This document shows, piece by piece, positions 1 to 8,495 of a stretch of DNA of 64,000 bases. The number at the start of each line of letters is the position of its first letter. The first letter of the stretch is position 1. The DNA is from Aquimarina latercula DSM 2041 (lineage in GTDB: Bacteria; Bacteroidota; Bacteroidia; Flavobacteriales; Flavobacteriaceae), in assembly GCF_000430645.1 (NCBI RefSeq), contig NZ_AUMK01000005.1, forward strand, positions 1 through 64,000, read 5' to 3'. Below the pieces are notes generated by a model. It was not told the origin of the DNA and searched no databases. It saw only the letters and a program-made list of their open reading frames with translations. The position numbers were made by a program, and so were the translations under genes.

Positions 1-570
1 GGAACAACATATTCCTTTAATCCCACAATAGCAGCTGCAGGTGTTCATACAATAACATACAGCTTTACAAATGCTAATGCATGTAATGATACTGCTTCAG
101 ATACTATTGAAGTATTTGGAATTCCAGACACATCTGTAGATGATACCTCATCACCAACTTTTACAGCCAACATTTCCGGAGCTTCTTACCAATGGATTGA
201 TTGTGAAACCAATACCTCTATTCCTGGTGAAACAAATCAATCTTTTACCGCAATAGAGAATGGTAATTACTCAGTAGAAATCACTTTTAATGGATGTTCA
301 GAAAGATCCTCCTGTTTTCTTGTTGCTACTCTTAACGTGGAAGAAGAAGAATTAAAAGATCAAGATTTACGTATTTACCCTATTCCAACTAAAAGCCTGT
401 TAAACATATCTATTCCAATAAAAAAAGCAACAATATTCAATATGATAGGTAAAAAAGTTTTTGAAAGTAATACCAATACTTTTGATATTTCGGAATTAAA
501 CTCTGGTATTTACTTCGTAAATATTGAAGGAGAAAAAGGAAACACTGTAAAAAGGATTATAAAAGAATAA
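1..570 (+). CDS. Secreted T9SS type A cargo protein, C-terminal part (5' end outside the window)
   Basis: The reading frame is open from the first base of the window to the stop at 570, so this is the last ~189 residues of a larger protein. It reads as PKD/Ig-like beta-sandwich repeats (AGVHTITYSFTNANACND; then ASYQWIDCETNTSIPGE), as in adhesins and gliding-associated proteins. The last ~70 residues form a Por/T9SS type A sorting domain: YPIPTKSLLNIS, then IFNMIGKKVFES, then LNSGIYFVNI, ending in a basic VKRIIKE. Such proteins cross the outer membrane through the type IX system and the domain is cleaved during export. A GTG at 337 could be taken as a start, but the protein clearly continues upstream. 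The function of the missing N-terminal part cannot be told. Confidence 0.9.
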   Translation, partial: GTTYSFNPTIAAAGVHTITYSFTNANACNDTASDTIEVFGIPDTSVDDTSSPTFTANISGASYQWIDCETNTSIPGETNQSFTAIENGNYSVEITFNGCSERSSCFLVATLNVEEEELKDQDLRIYPIPTKSLLNISIPIKKATIFNMIGKKVFESNTNTFDISELNSGIYFVNIEGEKGNTVKRIIKE

Positions 571-590
571 AATTTTATATGTGATCAAAA

Positions 591-624
591 AAAAGTCTCT
601 AAGCTTAAAAACTTAGAGACTTTT
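591..624. terminator. Bidirectional rho-independent terminator
   Basis: A 13-bp perfect stem (AAAAGTCTCTAAG paired with CTTAGAGACTTTT) closes an 8-nt loop, and A and T tracts flank both sides. It lies between the convergent T9SS cargo gene and pyruvate carboxylase and can serve both. Confidence 0.85.
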
Positions 625-653
625 TTGTTTTCTAAATAAATATTGAATATTTA

Positions 654-3600
654 TTATTTCAGTACAATTACCAAATCATCTGCTTCAACCATTGTTCCAG
701 ATTTCAAAACTATTTTCTTAATAGTAGCATCTTCATTAGCAGTAATTGTTGTCTCCATTTTCATAGCTTCTATAATAAACAATGGATCATTTTTCTTTAC
801 CTCTTGACCAGTTTTCACTAATACAGAAGATAGAGATCCTTGTAAAGGCGCACCAATTTGTTTACTATCTGCCTTATCGATTTTGGCGTGAACTACCTTA
901 TCAACTTTAATTGAATTGTCCTTAACTTCTACATTTCTTGTCTGTCCATTTACTTTAAAGAAAACTGTTACCATTCCATCCTCATGAGGCTCTCCTATAG
1001 AAATTAATTCAATCAATAAGATTTTACCTTTATCTAGCTCTATGATAATTTCCTCTCCTGGAGTCATTCCATAAAAGAAATTCTTAGTTGGGATATTAAC
1101 TACATTACCATACTTAACGTGGTGATTATATGCTCCTGTAAATACTTTGGGATATAATTTATATGAAAGGAAATCTGTTATATCTAGTTCTCTACCCATT
1201 CCTTTCTTAAAGACTTTTACAAAATCTTTAAACTCTGTTTCAAAATCTACCGGTTCTAAATGAGCATTTGGTCTATTCGTAAATGGTTTTTGATCTTTTA
1301 AAATTGATTTCTGAAGATCTTTCGGAAAACCTCCTTCTGGTTGCCCTAATTCCCCTTTAAACAAACTAACTACAGATTGCGGAAATGAAATAGTCTCTCC
1401 TCTTTCTTTTACATCTTCTATCGTTAAATTATTACTTACCAGATATTGAGCCATGTCACCCACTACCTTAGAACTTGGTGTAACTTTTACAATATCGCCA
1501 AATAGCGTATTAACCTCTCCATACATTTTGGTAATTTCATGGAAACGATCTGCTAATCCCAGACCTTGTGCTTGTGGCTTTAAGTTAGAATACTGTCCAC
1601 CTGGAATTTCGTGCTGATATACTTCTCCTGTTCCTGCTTTTAGACCAGATTCAAAAACGTAATAATACTCACGTACAGCTTCCCAATAATTAGAATATTC
1701 GTTTAACTTTACTTTATCCATTTGATTCTCCCGATCATGGAATTTCAACATCTCCATAACTGCATTAAAATTAGGTTGTGCTGTTAATCCAGAAAGTCCC
1801 CCTAATGCAACATCTACAACATCTACTCCAGCTTCTATTGCTTTTAAATACGTTGCAGATTGTACCGAAGAAGTATCATGCGTATGTAAATGTATTGGAA
1901 TATTAATTTCTGATTTTAAAGCCGATACTAATTCATATGCTGCATATGGTTTTAGCAAACCAGCCATATCTTTTATTCCTAATATATGAGCTCCAGCATT
2001 TTCGATATCTTTCGCCAATTGCACATAATATTCTAAAGTGTACTTAGTACGCTTCGGATCTAAAATATCACCTGTATAACATAATGAACCTTCTGCAAGT
2101 CCTTCTGTCCTAGTTCTAACATGTTCTATACAAGGTGCTATCGATTTCATCCAATTCAATGAATCAAAGATCCTAAATACATCTACTCCATTTTCCCAAG
2201 ATTGTTCGACAAATTTACCAATCAAATTATCCGGATAGGCTGTATACCCAACACCATTAGATCCTCTAATCAACATCTGTAACAACAGATTAGGCATAGC
2301 TTTTCTCAAAGAACGAAGACGTTCCCAAGGATTTTCTTTTAAAAATCGAAGGCAAACATCAAAGGTTGCTCCACCCCAAACTTCCATACTAAAAACCTCC
2401 GGATGATTTTTTGCAAATCCTTCAGCAACTTTAAGCATATCATACGTTCGCATTCTTGTTGCAAGTAAACTTTGATGCGCATCACGCATAGTTGTATCTG
2501 TAAAATGAACCTTCTTCTCATTTTTTAACCAAGAAGCGAATTTTTCAGGCCCCAGTTCTGTAAGTAAATCCTTTGTTCCTTTTTGATAACTAGCTTTCTC
2601 ATTATAACTCGGAATTTGAGGTATTACAAAAGTTTTCGTTGGATCTATATTTTTAACATCAGAGTTACCGTTAACAATAATATCTCCTAAAAAATTAGCT
2701 AATTTAGTAGCTCGGTTTCGAGATTCCTTAATCTTGAACAGTTCCTTTGTATCTTTAATAAAGTTGACCGTTACCGCCCCTTTCCTAAAAGTATCATGAT
2801 TTAAAATATTATCTAAAAAAGGCATATTCGTTTTTACACCTCGAATTCTAAATTCAGATAATGCTCTACGCATTTTTCTACAAGCGCCATCCAAAGTTCT
2901 ACTATTGGCAGAAACTTTTACTAGCATAGAATCAAAGAAAGGAGAAATAGTTACTCCTTGATATACACTCCCTGCATCCAATCGAATTCCAAATCCCGAT
3001 GCACTTCTATAGGTAGTTATGGTTCCATAATCAGGTTTAAAATCGTTTTCCGGATCTTCTGTGGTGATCCTACATTGTACTGCATATCCATTTACTTTCA
3101 AACTTTCTTGACTTTCGATCTTAATCTGTTTGTCAGAAAGTTGGTATCCTCCCGCAATAAAAATTTGTGTTTTAATTAAATCAACACCTGTAACAATCTC
3201 AGTAACCGTATGCTCAACTTGTACACGAGGATTTACTTCAATAAAATAAATACTTTCATCATCATCAACTAAAAATTCTACGGTTCCAATATTATTATAA
3301 TCTACTGCACTACAAATTGTTAACGCATACTTATATAGATTATCTAAAATCTCCTGCGAAACTCCATATGAAGGAGCATATTCTATTACTTTTTGATAAC
3401 GTCTTTGTACAGAACAATCACGTTCAAAAAGATGCACCATATTTCCATGATGATCCGCTACAATTTGTATCTCAATATGTTTTGGGTTTTCTACAAACTT
3501 TTCTAGAAAAACAGTATCATCACCAAATGCATTTAAAGCTTCTCTTTGAGATTCTGGATATGCTTTTTCTAATTCTTCGACACTTCTAATCACACGCATT

Positions 3601-4106
3601 CCTCTTCCTCCTCCTCCAGAAGCTGCCTTTAACATCACAGGAAACCCTATACGTTTTGCTTCTTTTATAGCAATTTTCACGTCAGTAAGATCTTCTTTAT
3701 TACTTTGAATAATTGGAATATTATTAGCGATAGCAACTTCTTTTGCCATAATTTTATCTCCCAATGAACGAAGTACTGATACTTTAGGACCTATAAAAAT
3801 AATCCCGTTTTCTTGACAGCTTTGGGCAAAATCAGCATTCTCTGATAAGAATCCATATCCCGGATGTATTGCATCTACATTATTCTTTTTTGCTACCTGA
3901 ATAATCGCCTCAATATTTAAATATGGCTTTAAAGGTTCATTATCAGCACCAATTTGATAAGCTTCATCTGCTTTATATCGGTGTAATGAATACCTATCCT
4001 CATAAGTATACACTCCAACCGTCTGTAGACCAATTTCTGTACACGCTCTAAAAATTCGGATGGCAATTTCACCACGATTAGCAACTAAAACCTTTTTGAT
4101 TTGCAT
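654..4106 (-). CDS. pyc: Pyruvate carboxylase
   Basis: This biotin enzyme makes oxaloacetate from pyruvate, bicarbonate and ATP, and so refills the TCA cycle. The 1150 residues match the usual single-chain (alpha4) length. In order: biotin carboxylase N-domain (from IKKVLVANRGEIAIRIFRA); ATP-grasp with the glycine-rich loop KAASGGGGRGM and the RDCSVQRR motif; biotin carboxylase C-domain; carboxyltransferase TIM barrel starting near residue 530 (HFTDTTMRDAHQSL, metal-site LHTHDTS); conserved PYC/OADA domain; and a C-terminal biotinyl domain with IEAMKMETT, in which K1116 is the biotinylated lysine. The start MQIKKVLVANRGE is typical. It follows the TRAP transporter genes on the same strand after ~175 bp, with no clear terminator between. 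The BirA ligase that would load the biotin is encoded at 33309-34040. Confidence 0.97.
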   Translation of the reverse strand: MQIKKVLVANRGEIAIRIFRACTEIGLQTVGVYTYEDRYSLHRYKADEAYQIGADNEPLKPYLNIEAIIQVAKKNNVDAIHPGYGFLSENADFAQSCQENGIIFIGPKVSVLRSLGDKIMAKEVAIANNIPIIQSNKEDLTDVKIAIKEAKRIGFPVMLKAASGGGGRGMRVIRSVEELEKAYPESQREALNAFGDDTVFLEKFVENPKHIEIQIVADHHGNMVHLFERDCSVQRRYQKVIEYAPSYGVSQEILDNLYKYALTICSAVDYNNIGTVEFLVDDDESIYFIEVNPRVQVEHTVTEIVTGVDLIKTQIFIAGGYQLSDKQIKIESQESLKVNGYAVQCRITTEDPENDFKPDYGTITTYRSASGFGIRLDAGSVYQGVTISPFFDSMLVKVSANSRTLDGACRKMRRALSEFRIRGVKTNMPFLDNILNHDTFRKGAVTVNFIKDTKELFKIKESRNRATKLANFLGDIIVNGNSDVKNIDPTKTFVIPQIPSYNEKASYQKGTKDLLTELGPEKFASWLKNEKKVHFTDTTMRDAHQSLLATRMRTYDMLKVAEGFAKNHPEVFSMEVWGGATFDVCLRFLKENPWERLRSLRKAMPNLLLQMLIRGSNGVGYTAYPDNLIGKFVEQSWENGVDVFRIFDSLNWMKSIAPCIEHVRTRTEGLAEGSLCYTGDILDPKRTKYTLEYYVQLAKDIENAGAHILGIKDMAGLLKPYAAYELVSALKSEINIPIHLHTHDTSSVQSATYLKAIEAGVDVVDVALGGLSGLTAQPNFNAVMEMLKFHDRENQMDKVKLNEYSNYWEAVREYYYVFESGLKAGTGEVYQHEIPGGQYSNLKPQAQGLGLADRFHEITKMYGEVNTLFGDIVKVTPSSKVVGDMAQYLVSNNLTIEDVKERGETISFPQSVVSLFKGELGQPEGGFPKDLQKSILKDQKPFTNRPNAHLEPVDFETEFKDFVKVFKKGMGRELDITDFLSYKLYPKVFTGAYNHHVKYGNVVNIPTKNFFYGMTPGEEIIIELDKGKILLIELISIGEPHEDGMVTVFFKVNGQTRNVEVKDNSIKVDKVVHAKIDKADSKQIGAPLQGSLSSVLVKTGQEVKKNDPLFIIEAMKMETTITANEDATIKKIVLKSGTMVEADDLVIVLK

Positions 4107-4282
4107 GATTATAATTTTGTGTTTAAATAATATTTAGCGAACATTCGCTGCGAAGATATCGATTAGTATGAATACTTGCAATACATTTTAAACAGAATAA
4201 ATCAAATAAATAAGTTTTATATTAATAATTAACTAATTCGCTCTTCCTGTTATGTTCCATACTTTTGTATATAATGTGCACA

Positions 4283-5416
4283 CTATTTCTGAATCTTATT
4301 ATAGTAGGCTTTCTCGGTGACCTCAGACCATTTAGAAATTCTTTTCTGAAAACCAGAATAACTTTCATAAACCTCTCTTGATAATGGATCATTACCTATC
4401 ATCTCTTCTATAGCCTCATCAGTAAAACCTCTTAAAGCATCCAACGTTTCTTTGGAAAATTCTCTGATCTCTACCCCTTCTTCATTCACCAATTTATCCA
4501 GGTAAATTCCATTCTGTTTGTCAAACTCTGATAACACCCAAACTTGTGCTCGTTTTGCTGCTGCTTGTAAAACAGCTTGTAAATGTGGTGGTAAACCATC
4601 GTGCAAGTTTTTATTGATAAAAAATTCCAATTGAGAACCAGTTTCATGCCAACCTGGCGTGTAATAATATTTTGAGATTTTATGAAATCCCATTTTATAA
4701 TCATGATAAGGACCAATCCATTCTGTAGCATCAATGACTCCTCGCTCTAAGCTTGTATAAATCTCACTACCCGCAACTAAAACAGCTGCTCCTCCCGCTT
4801 TTTCAAGAACTTTACCCCCAATCCCCGGTAAACGCATTTTAAGTCCTTTAAAATCTTCTATTGAATTAATCTCACGATTAAACCATCCACCCATTTGAAC
4901 TCCAGTATTCCCTCCCATATAAGGCACTAGATTAAATTTTGCATATGTTTTCTTCCAAAGTTCGTAACCTCCTCCTACCTCTAACCAAGATGTAATTTGC
5001 TGACTATTCATTCCAAAAGGAACCGCTGCAAAAAATTGTGCAGCCGGAGTTTTACCTGCCCAATAATATGCTGCTCCACAGCCCATCTCAATTGTTCCCT
5101 GAGAAACCGCATCAAAAGCTTCTAAAGGAGGTACTAATTCTCCACCTCCATATACTTTAATTTTAATCTGACCATTAGAAAGCTCATCTACCCATTCGGC
5201 ATACTTTTCAGCTACTTCTCCTACAACAGGAAAATTAGGAGGCCAAGTTGTAGTCATTTTCCAATGAAATACTTTATCTGGTTTTGCAATACCATATGAT
5301 GTCGGGTTACTCATACTAGCAGGTGGTTCACCCAAACAAGACAGAACTAAAGTTGTCATTGTAGTCAGCACAAATCCTCTAATAACTCGTGTTCTTTTTA
5401 CTGAATTTAAATTCAT
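4283..5416 (-). CDS. TRAP transporter substrate-binding protein, DctP family (TakP-like)
   Basis: This is the extracytoplasmic receptor of a tripartite ATP-independent periplasmic transporter. A signal sequence ends in a lipobox-like VLSC (cysteine near residue 27), so it is probably an inner-membrane-anchored lipoprotein. The mature part begins FHWKMTTTWPPNFP and contains YGGGELVPPLEAFDAVSQG and GCGAAYYWAGKTPAAQFF, features of the 'mannitol/chloroaromatic' subgroup that includes the 2-oxoacid receptor TakP. The binding-site region RLPGIGGKVLEKAGG and EWIGPYHDYKMGFHK are present. Length (377) is normal. It is the third gene after the small and large permeases. The ligand is not fixed by sequence; a 2-oxo or hydroxy acid is the best guess given the neighbouring pyruvate carboxylase. 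Confidence 0.9.
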   Translation of the reverse strand: MNLNSVKRTRVIRGFVLTTMTTLVLSCLGEPPASMSNPTSYGIAKPDKVFHWKMTTTWPPNFPVVGEVAEKYAEWVDELSNGQIKIKVYGGGELVPPLEAFDAVSQGTIEMGCGAAYYWAGKTPAAQFFAAVPFGMNSQQITSWLEVGGGYELWKKTYAKFNLVPYMGGNTGVQMGGWFNREINSIEDFKGLKMRLPGIGGKVLEKAGGAAVLVAGSEIYTSLERGVIDATEWIGPYHDYKMGFHKISKYYYTPGWHETGSQLEFFINKNLHDGLPPHLQAVLQAAAKRAQVWVLSEFDKQNGIYLDKLVNEEGVEIREFSKETLDALRGFTDEAIEEMIGNDPLSREVYESYSGFQKRISKWSEVTEKAYYNKIQK

Positions 5417-5446
5417 AGTTCTATATTTATAAAGTAACTTAAAAAA

Positions 5447-6793
5447 TTAGTCTCCGTTAAAAATAATCTCAGGAAAAAACATTACTAAACTTACGATGAT
5501 AAGTTGAATTATAATAAAAGGTATAATACCTCGATATATTTGACTGGTTCTGACGGTTTCTGGCGCAACACCTTTTAGATAAAACAAAGCAAAACCAAAT
5601 GGTGGAGTAAGAAACGAAGTTTGTAAATTTAATGCCATTAAAATCCCAACCCAAAGCATATTCATATCAAAAGCATTAAAAATTGGGGTTACAACAGGTA
5701 CTATTATAAATACAATCTCTATAAAATCTATAAAAAATCCTGCTACAAAAATCACAACCATTACTAACAACAAAAACATCATTGGAGTCAATTGAGATGA
5801 CATAATCAATTCTTGAAGATATCTATCTCCACCTAATGTTCTAAAGACCAATGTAAATGTAGTTGCGCCTAACAATATAAAAAACACCATAGATGTTAAA
5901 CGAGTTGTCTCCTGCGCAACTTCTTTAAGTATTTTAAGCGAAAACTTTTTCTGAATAATGGTTAAAAAAGTTGCTCCTAATGCTCCTATTGCTGAAGCTT
6001 CGGTAGGAGAAGCAACACCTGTAAAAATGGAACCTAATACGATTATAATTAACAGCACTGGTAGTAATAATATTTTAATGATTTTAGAAGTGAAATTACT
6101 TCCGCGAAATGCTGCAATTTCTTCAGCAGGTATACTCGGGGCATCTTTTTTATGAAAAAATGACTTTAGTAATATATATAATATATATAAACCAACTAAA
6201 ATTAAACCGGGCAGTAAAGCTGCAGAAAATAATGCGCCCACATCTACTGAAGCCGCTCCTCTTGATGAACTATTTATAGTATCAGCCAATAATACCAAAA
6301 CTATAGAAGGAGGAATAATTTGCCCTAAAGTTCCAGAGGATGCAATTACTCCAACCGCAAGTTCAGTTTTATAACCTCTTTTTAGCATTGTAGGTAAACT
6401 AATTAATCCCATTGTCACTACGGTAGCTCCTACAATACCTGTAGAAGCGGCTAATAAAGCACCTACAATAACTACAGAAATTGCTAAACCTCCTCTTACA
6501 CGACCAAACATCATTGCCATAGTTTCTAATAAACTTTGAGCAAGTCCGGATTTCTCCAGCATAATTCCCATAAAAATAAACAAGGGAACCGCCATTAAAA
6601 CATAATTATTTACAACTCCCATAATCCGAGAAGGCAATAAATAAAATGTAGACATTGTAAAATACTCAGGAGCAAAAATCGATACCCCAAAAGCAAAAGC
6701 CACAGAAATCCCTCCCAAAGTAAAGGCAACAGGATATCCTTTTAAAATTAAAATAAAGATAATTACGAATAGAATAATTGCTAAAAACTCCAT
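5447..6793 (-). CDS. TRAP transporter large permease, DctM family
   Basis: This is the main ion-coupled translocation subunit (ion transporter superfamily), with about a dozen hydrophobic segments across 448 residues. Typical stretches are the N-terminal FVIIFILILKGYPVAFTLGG, the glycine/serine-rich loop GALLAASTGIVGATVVTMGLI, LGQIIPPSIVLVLLAD, and the C-terminal LQTSFLTPPFGFALFYLKG. Its start overlaps the stop of the small permease by one base (TAATG), and the receptor gene follows after 30 bp, so the three form one transcriptional unit. It should use a Na+ or H+ gradient for uptake across the inner membrane. Confidence 0.93.
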   Translation of the reverse strand: MEFLAIILFVIIFILILKGYPVAFTLGGISVAFAFGVSIFAPEYFTMSTFYLLPSRIMGVVNNYVLMAVPLFIFMGIMLEKSGLAQSLLETMAMMFGRVRGGLAISVVIVGALLAASTGIVGATVVTMGLISLPTMLKRGYKTELAVGVIASSGTLGQIIPPSIVLVLLADTINSSSRGAASVDVGALFSAALLPGLILVGLYILYILLKSFFHKKDAPSIPAEEIAAFRGSNFTSKIIKILLLPVLLIIIVLGSIFTGVASPTEASAIGALGATFLTIIQKKFSLKILKEVAQETTRLTSMVFFILLGATTFTLVFRTLGGDRYLQELIMSSQLTPMMFLLLVMVVIFVAGFFIDFIEIVFIIVPVVTPIFNAFDMNMLWVGILMALNLQTSFLTPPFGFALFYLKGVAPETVRTSQIYRGIIPFIIIQLIIVSLVMFFPEIIFNGD

Positions 6794-7299
6794 TAATTAT
6801 CTTTATTAAAAATTATTATATGAATTGATTTTAGCATCTGAGAAATGCCTTGTATAAGCAAAAACACAAATCCCAGTGTAATACAAAATTTAAGTACATA
6901 AAGTGCTGGCAACCCTCCCGCTTGTGGAGAAGATTCTTGTATCATAAATGATGACAAGCCATAGTACCACGAAGAAACGATTACTACATAACACCATGGA
7001 ATTAGTAAAAAAGCTCCTCCTAGCAAATCGATCCAAGCTTTTCTTTTTTCAGAAAAATTAGTATAAAAAACATCTACTCGTACATGTTTTCCGTGTTTAA
7101 AAGTGTATCCAGAACCTACCAAAAATAGAATACCAAATAAATAGATCTCCGTTTCGATCATCCAGATAAATGTAAATTGGAACACATACCTTATGATAAC
7201 ATCCAAACCAATTACAACTGCTAAAAAAACAGCAATCCAGCTTACTAAAGCGCCTGTTTTTTCGCCAATTCGATCAAGAAAACTTATGATTTTTTGCAT
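6793..7299 (-). CDS. TRAP transporter small permease, DctQ family
   Basis: This is the small four-helix membrane subunit that partners the large permease. The 168-residue protein has hydrophobic segments near residues 17-40, 45-65, 85-110 and 130-155. It carries the family pattern of a conserved arginine after the second segment (VIIRYVFQFTFIWMIETE) and GSGYTFKHGKHVRVDVFY. It is the first gene of the TRAP unit. Three bases before its start codon lies an imperfect 26-bp palindrome that may control the operon. Confidence 0.88.
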   Translation of the reverse strand: MQKIISFLDRIGEKTGALVSWIAVFLAVVIGLDVIIRYVFQFTFIWMIETEIYLFGILFLVGSGYTFKHGKHVRVDVFYTNFSEKRKAWIDLLGGAFLLIPWCYVVIVSSWYYGLSSFMIQESSPQAGGLPALYVLKFCITLGFVFLLIQGISQMLKSIHIIIFNKDN

Positions 7300-7301
7300 C
7301 T

Positions 7302-7327
7302 ACACTTGTATATAAATATATAAGTGT
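7302..7327 (-). promoter_or_regulatory. Imperfect palindrome at the start of the TRAP operon
   Basis: On the coding strand the element has outer arms ACACTT and AAGTGT and inner arms TATA/TATA around a TTTA centre, with a single mismatch in the 11-bp arms. It ends three bases before the dctQ start codon. It could be a repressor site or an RNA hairpin over the ribosome-binding region. The inner part is pure A/T, so chance symmetry cannot be excluded. Confidence 0.35.
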
Positions 7328-7392
7328 TGAAGATACTAAAATTAGATACAATTGTTGCTTTTGAAAATAATTTCCGGATAACTTAATACTGG

Positions 7393-8154
7393 TTATCTCA
7401 CAAAAACTAGCTCATTTTCTTTTGTTGTATACTCTGAGCTAAAGCTATATCCATCATAATTAAATCCTTTTAATTCTTCTATGGTTTCTGCTCCTGTATC
7501 AATAATATAACGTACCATCATACCACGGGCTTTTTTCGCGAAGAAACTAATCATCTTTAATTTATCACCTTTCCAATCTTTAAACTGTGGAGTTATAATA
7601 GGAACTTTTAACGTCTTTTTATCAATAACACTGAAGTATTCATTACTAGCCAGATTTACAAACAACTCATCTTCTTGTAATTCCTCATTAATTTGTTCGG
7701 TTACCTGTTTTTTCCAAAATTCGTATAAGTTATTTTTACACCCTACCTTAAGCTTAGTTCCCATTTCTAATCGATAAGGTTGCATTAAATCTAAAGGTTT
7801 TAGAATTCCATATAAACCGGATAGTATTCTTAATTTATCTTGTAAAACATCTAATTTATCTTCTGGAATATTGTAGCTATCTAGTCCTAGATAAACATCT
7901 CCTTTAAATGCGTACACAGAAGGTCGTGCATTTTCTGCTGTAAAAGGAAGGTTCCAATCCTGATTACGTTGCCAATTTAGTTGCGCCAAATTATCACTGA
8001 TATTCATCAAATCTGACAATTTTTTAGGAGTTTTTTTCTGAAGAACTGAATTTAACTTTTCTGCTTCAGCCAAAAATAATGGTTCCGAATATTTTTTAGT
8101 AGGCAAAGGCGTTTCAAAATCCAAAGACTTTGCAGGAGATATTACGATTTTCAT
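7393..8154 (-). CDS. yaaA: Peroxide stress protein YaaA (UPF0246/DUF328)
   Basis: YaaA proteins limit intracellular iron and DNA damage under hydrogen peroxide stress and bind DNA; the exact biochemical activity is still debated. The 253-residue protein begins MKIVISPAKSLDFETP, the family signature, and contains AFKGDVYLGL, RILSGLYGILKPLDLMQPYRLEMG and FFAKKARGMMVRYI. The frame stays open 15 codons further upstream. I chose the inner ATG because family members start there and because a -7 promoter element (8175-8182) lies inside the extension. It lies 93 bp upstream of the TRAP operon on the same strand. Confidence 0.93.
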   Translation of the reverse strand: MKIVISPAKSLDFETPLPTKKYSEPLFLAEAEKLNSVLQKKTPKKLSDLMNISDNLAQLNWQRNQDWNLPFTAENARPSVYAFKGDVYLGLDSYNIPEDKLDVLQDKLRILSGLYGILKPLDLMQPYRLEMGTKLKVGCKNNLYEFWKKQVTEQINEELQEDELFVNLASNEYFSVIDKKTLKVPIITPQFKDWKGDKLKMISFFAKKARGMMVRYIIDTGAETIEELKGFNYDGYSFSSEYTTKENELVFVR

Positions 8155-8174
8155 TCCGATAACTTTTGTTTTCC

Positions 8175-8182
8175 CAAAAATA
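8175..8182 (-). promoter_or_regulatory. -7 promoter element for yaaA
   Basis: TATTTTTG on the minus strand matches the Bacteroidota -7 consensus TAnnTTTG, 20 bases before the chosen start. No TTG is present at the usual -33 distance. It would give a leader of only about 14 nt. Confidence 0.45.
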
Positions 8183-8354
8183 CAATAGTAAGTCGACATA
8201 TAAAATCAGCCCAGGTAATTCTTGTCTATTGAAGTATTGACATGTTCTATTCTAACAAAACAAAAAGAATACTTTTTTTCAACACCAAAAACCTAATTAA
8301 CTAACAAAAAGGAAATTATATTTTTTTTAACAGAAAAAATCCCTTAACTTTATA

Positions 8355-8367
8355 ACGTTTTAAACGT
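8355..8367. promoter_or_regulatory. Palindromic operator candidate (ACG-N7-CGT)
   Basis: ACGTTTTAAACGT is a perfect 6-1-6 inverted repeat centred 135 bp before the GH71/99-like start codon and ~30 bp upstream of its candidate -33 box, a position that suits an activator. A similar 13-mer sits at 17553-17565, also 135 bp before a start, and a one-mismatch version at 47337-47349. Confidence 0.4.
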
Positions 8368-8390
8368 AATTTACTCAAAAAAATTTACAA

Positions 8391-8420
8391 TTGTCATATA
8401 TAGTTTGATTGATATTTTTT
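8391..8420 (+). promoter_or_regulatory. Candidate promoter of the GH71/99-like gene
   Basis: TTG (8391-8393), a 19-nt spacer and TATTTTTT (8413-8420) match TTG-N19-TAnnTTTG with only the last base off. It would leave a leader of ~70 nt before the ATG at 8496. Confidence 0.45.
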
Positions 8421-8495
8421 CAATCAATAACACACCTATTTATCTTATTTAATAGCAAGCTCACATATTCTATTAAATAAATAAACATATATGAC

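Larger units (their letters stand above)
8155..8495. other. Intergenic region between divergent yaaA and the GH71/99-like gene
   Basis: This AT-rich stretch of ~340 bp holds no convincing gene. It contains the yaaA -7 element, a 13-bp palindrome at 8355-8367 and a candidate promoter for the rightward gene at 8391-8420. I saw no terminator or structured RNA. Confidence 0.6.

Noticed and set aside
337..345. GTG start for a 77-residue protein at the left edge
   Set aside because: The frame is open and protein-like to base 1, and T9SS sorting domains do not stand alone.
8155..8199. 15-codon N-terminal extension of yaaA
   Set aside because: A -7 promoter element lies within it and family members begin at MKIVISPAKSLDF.
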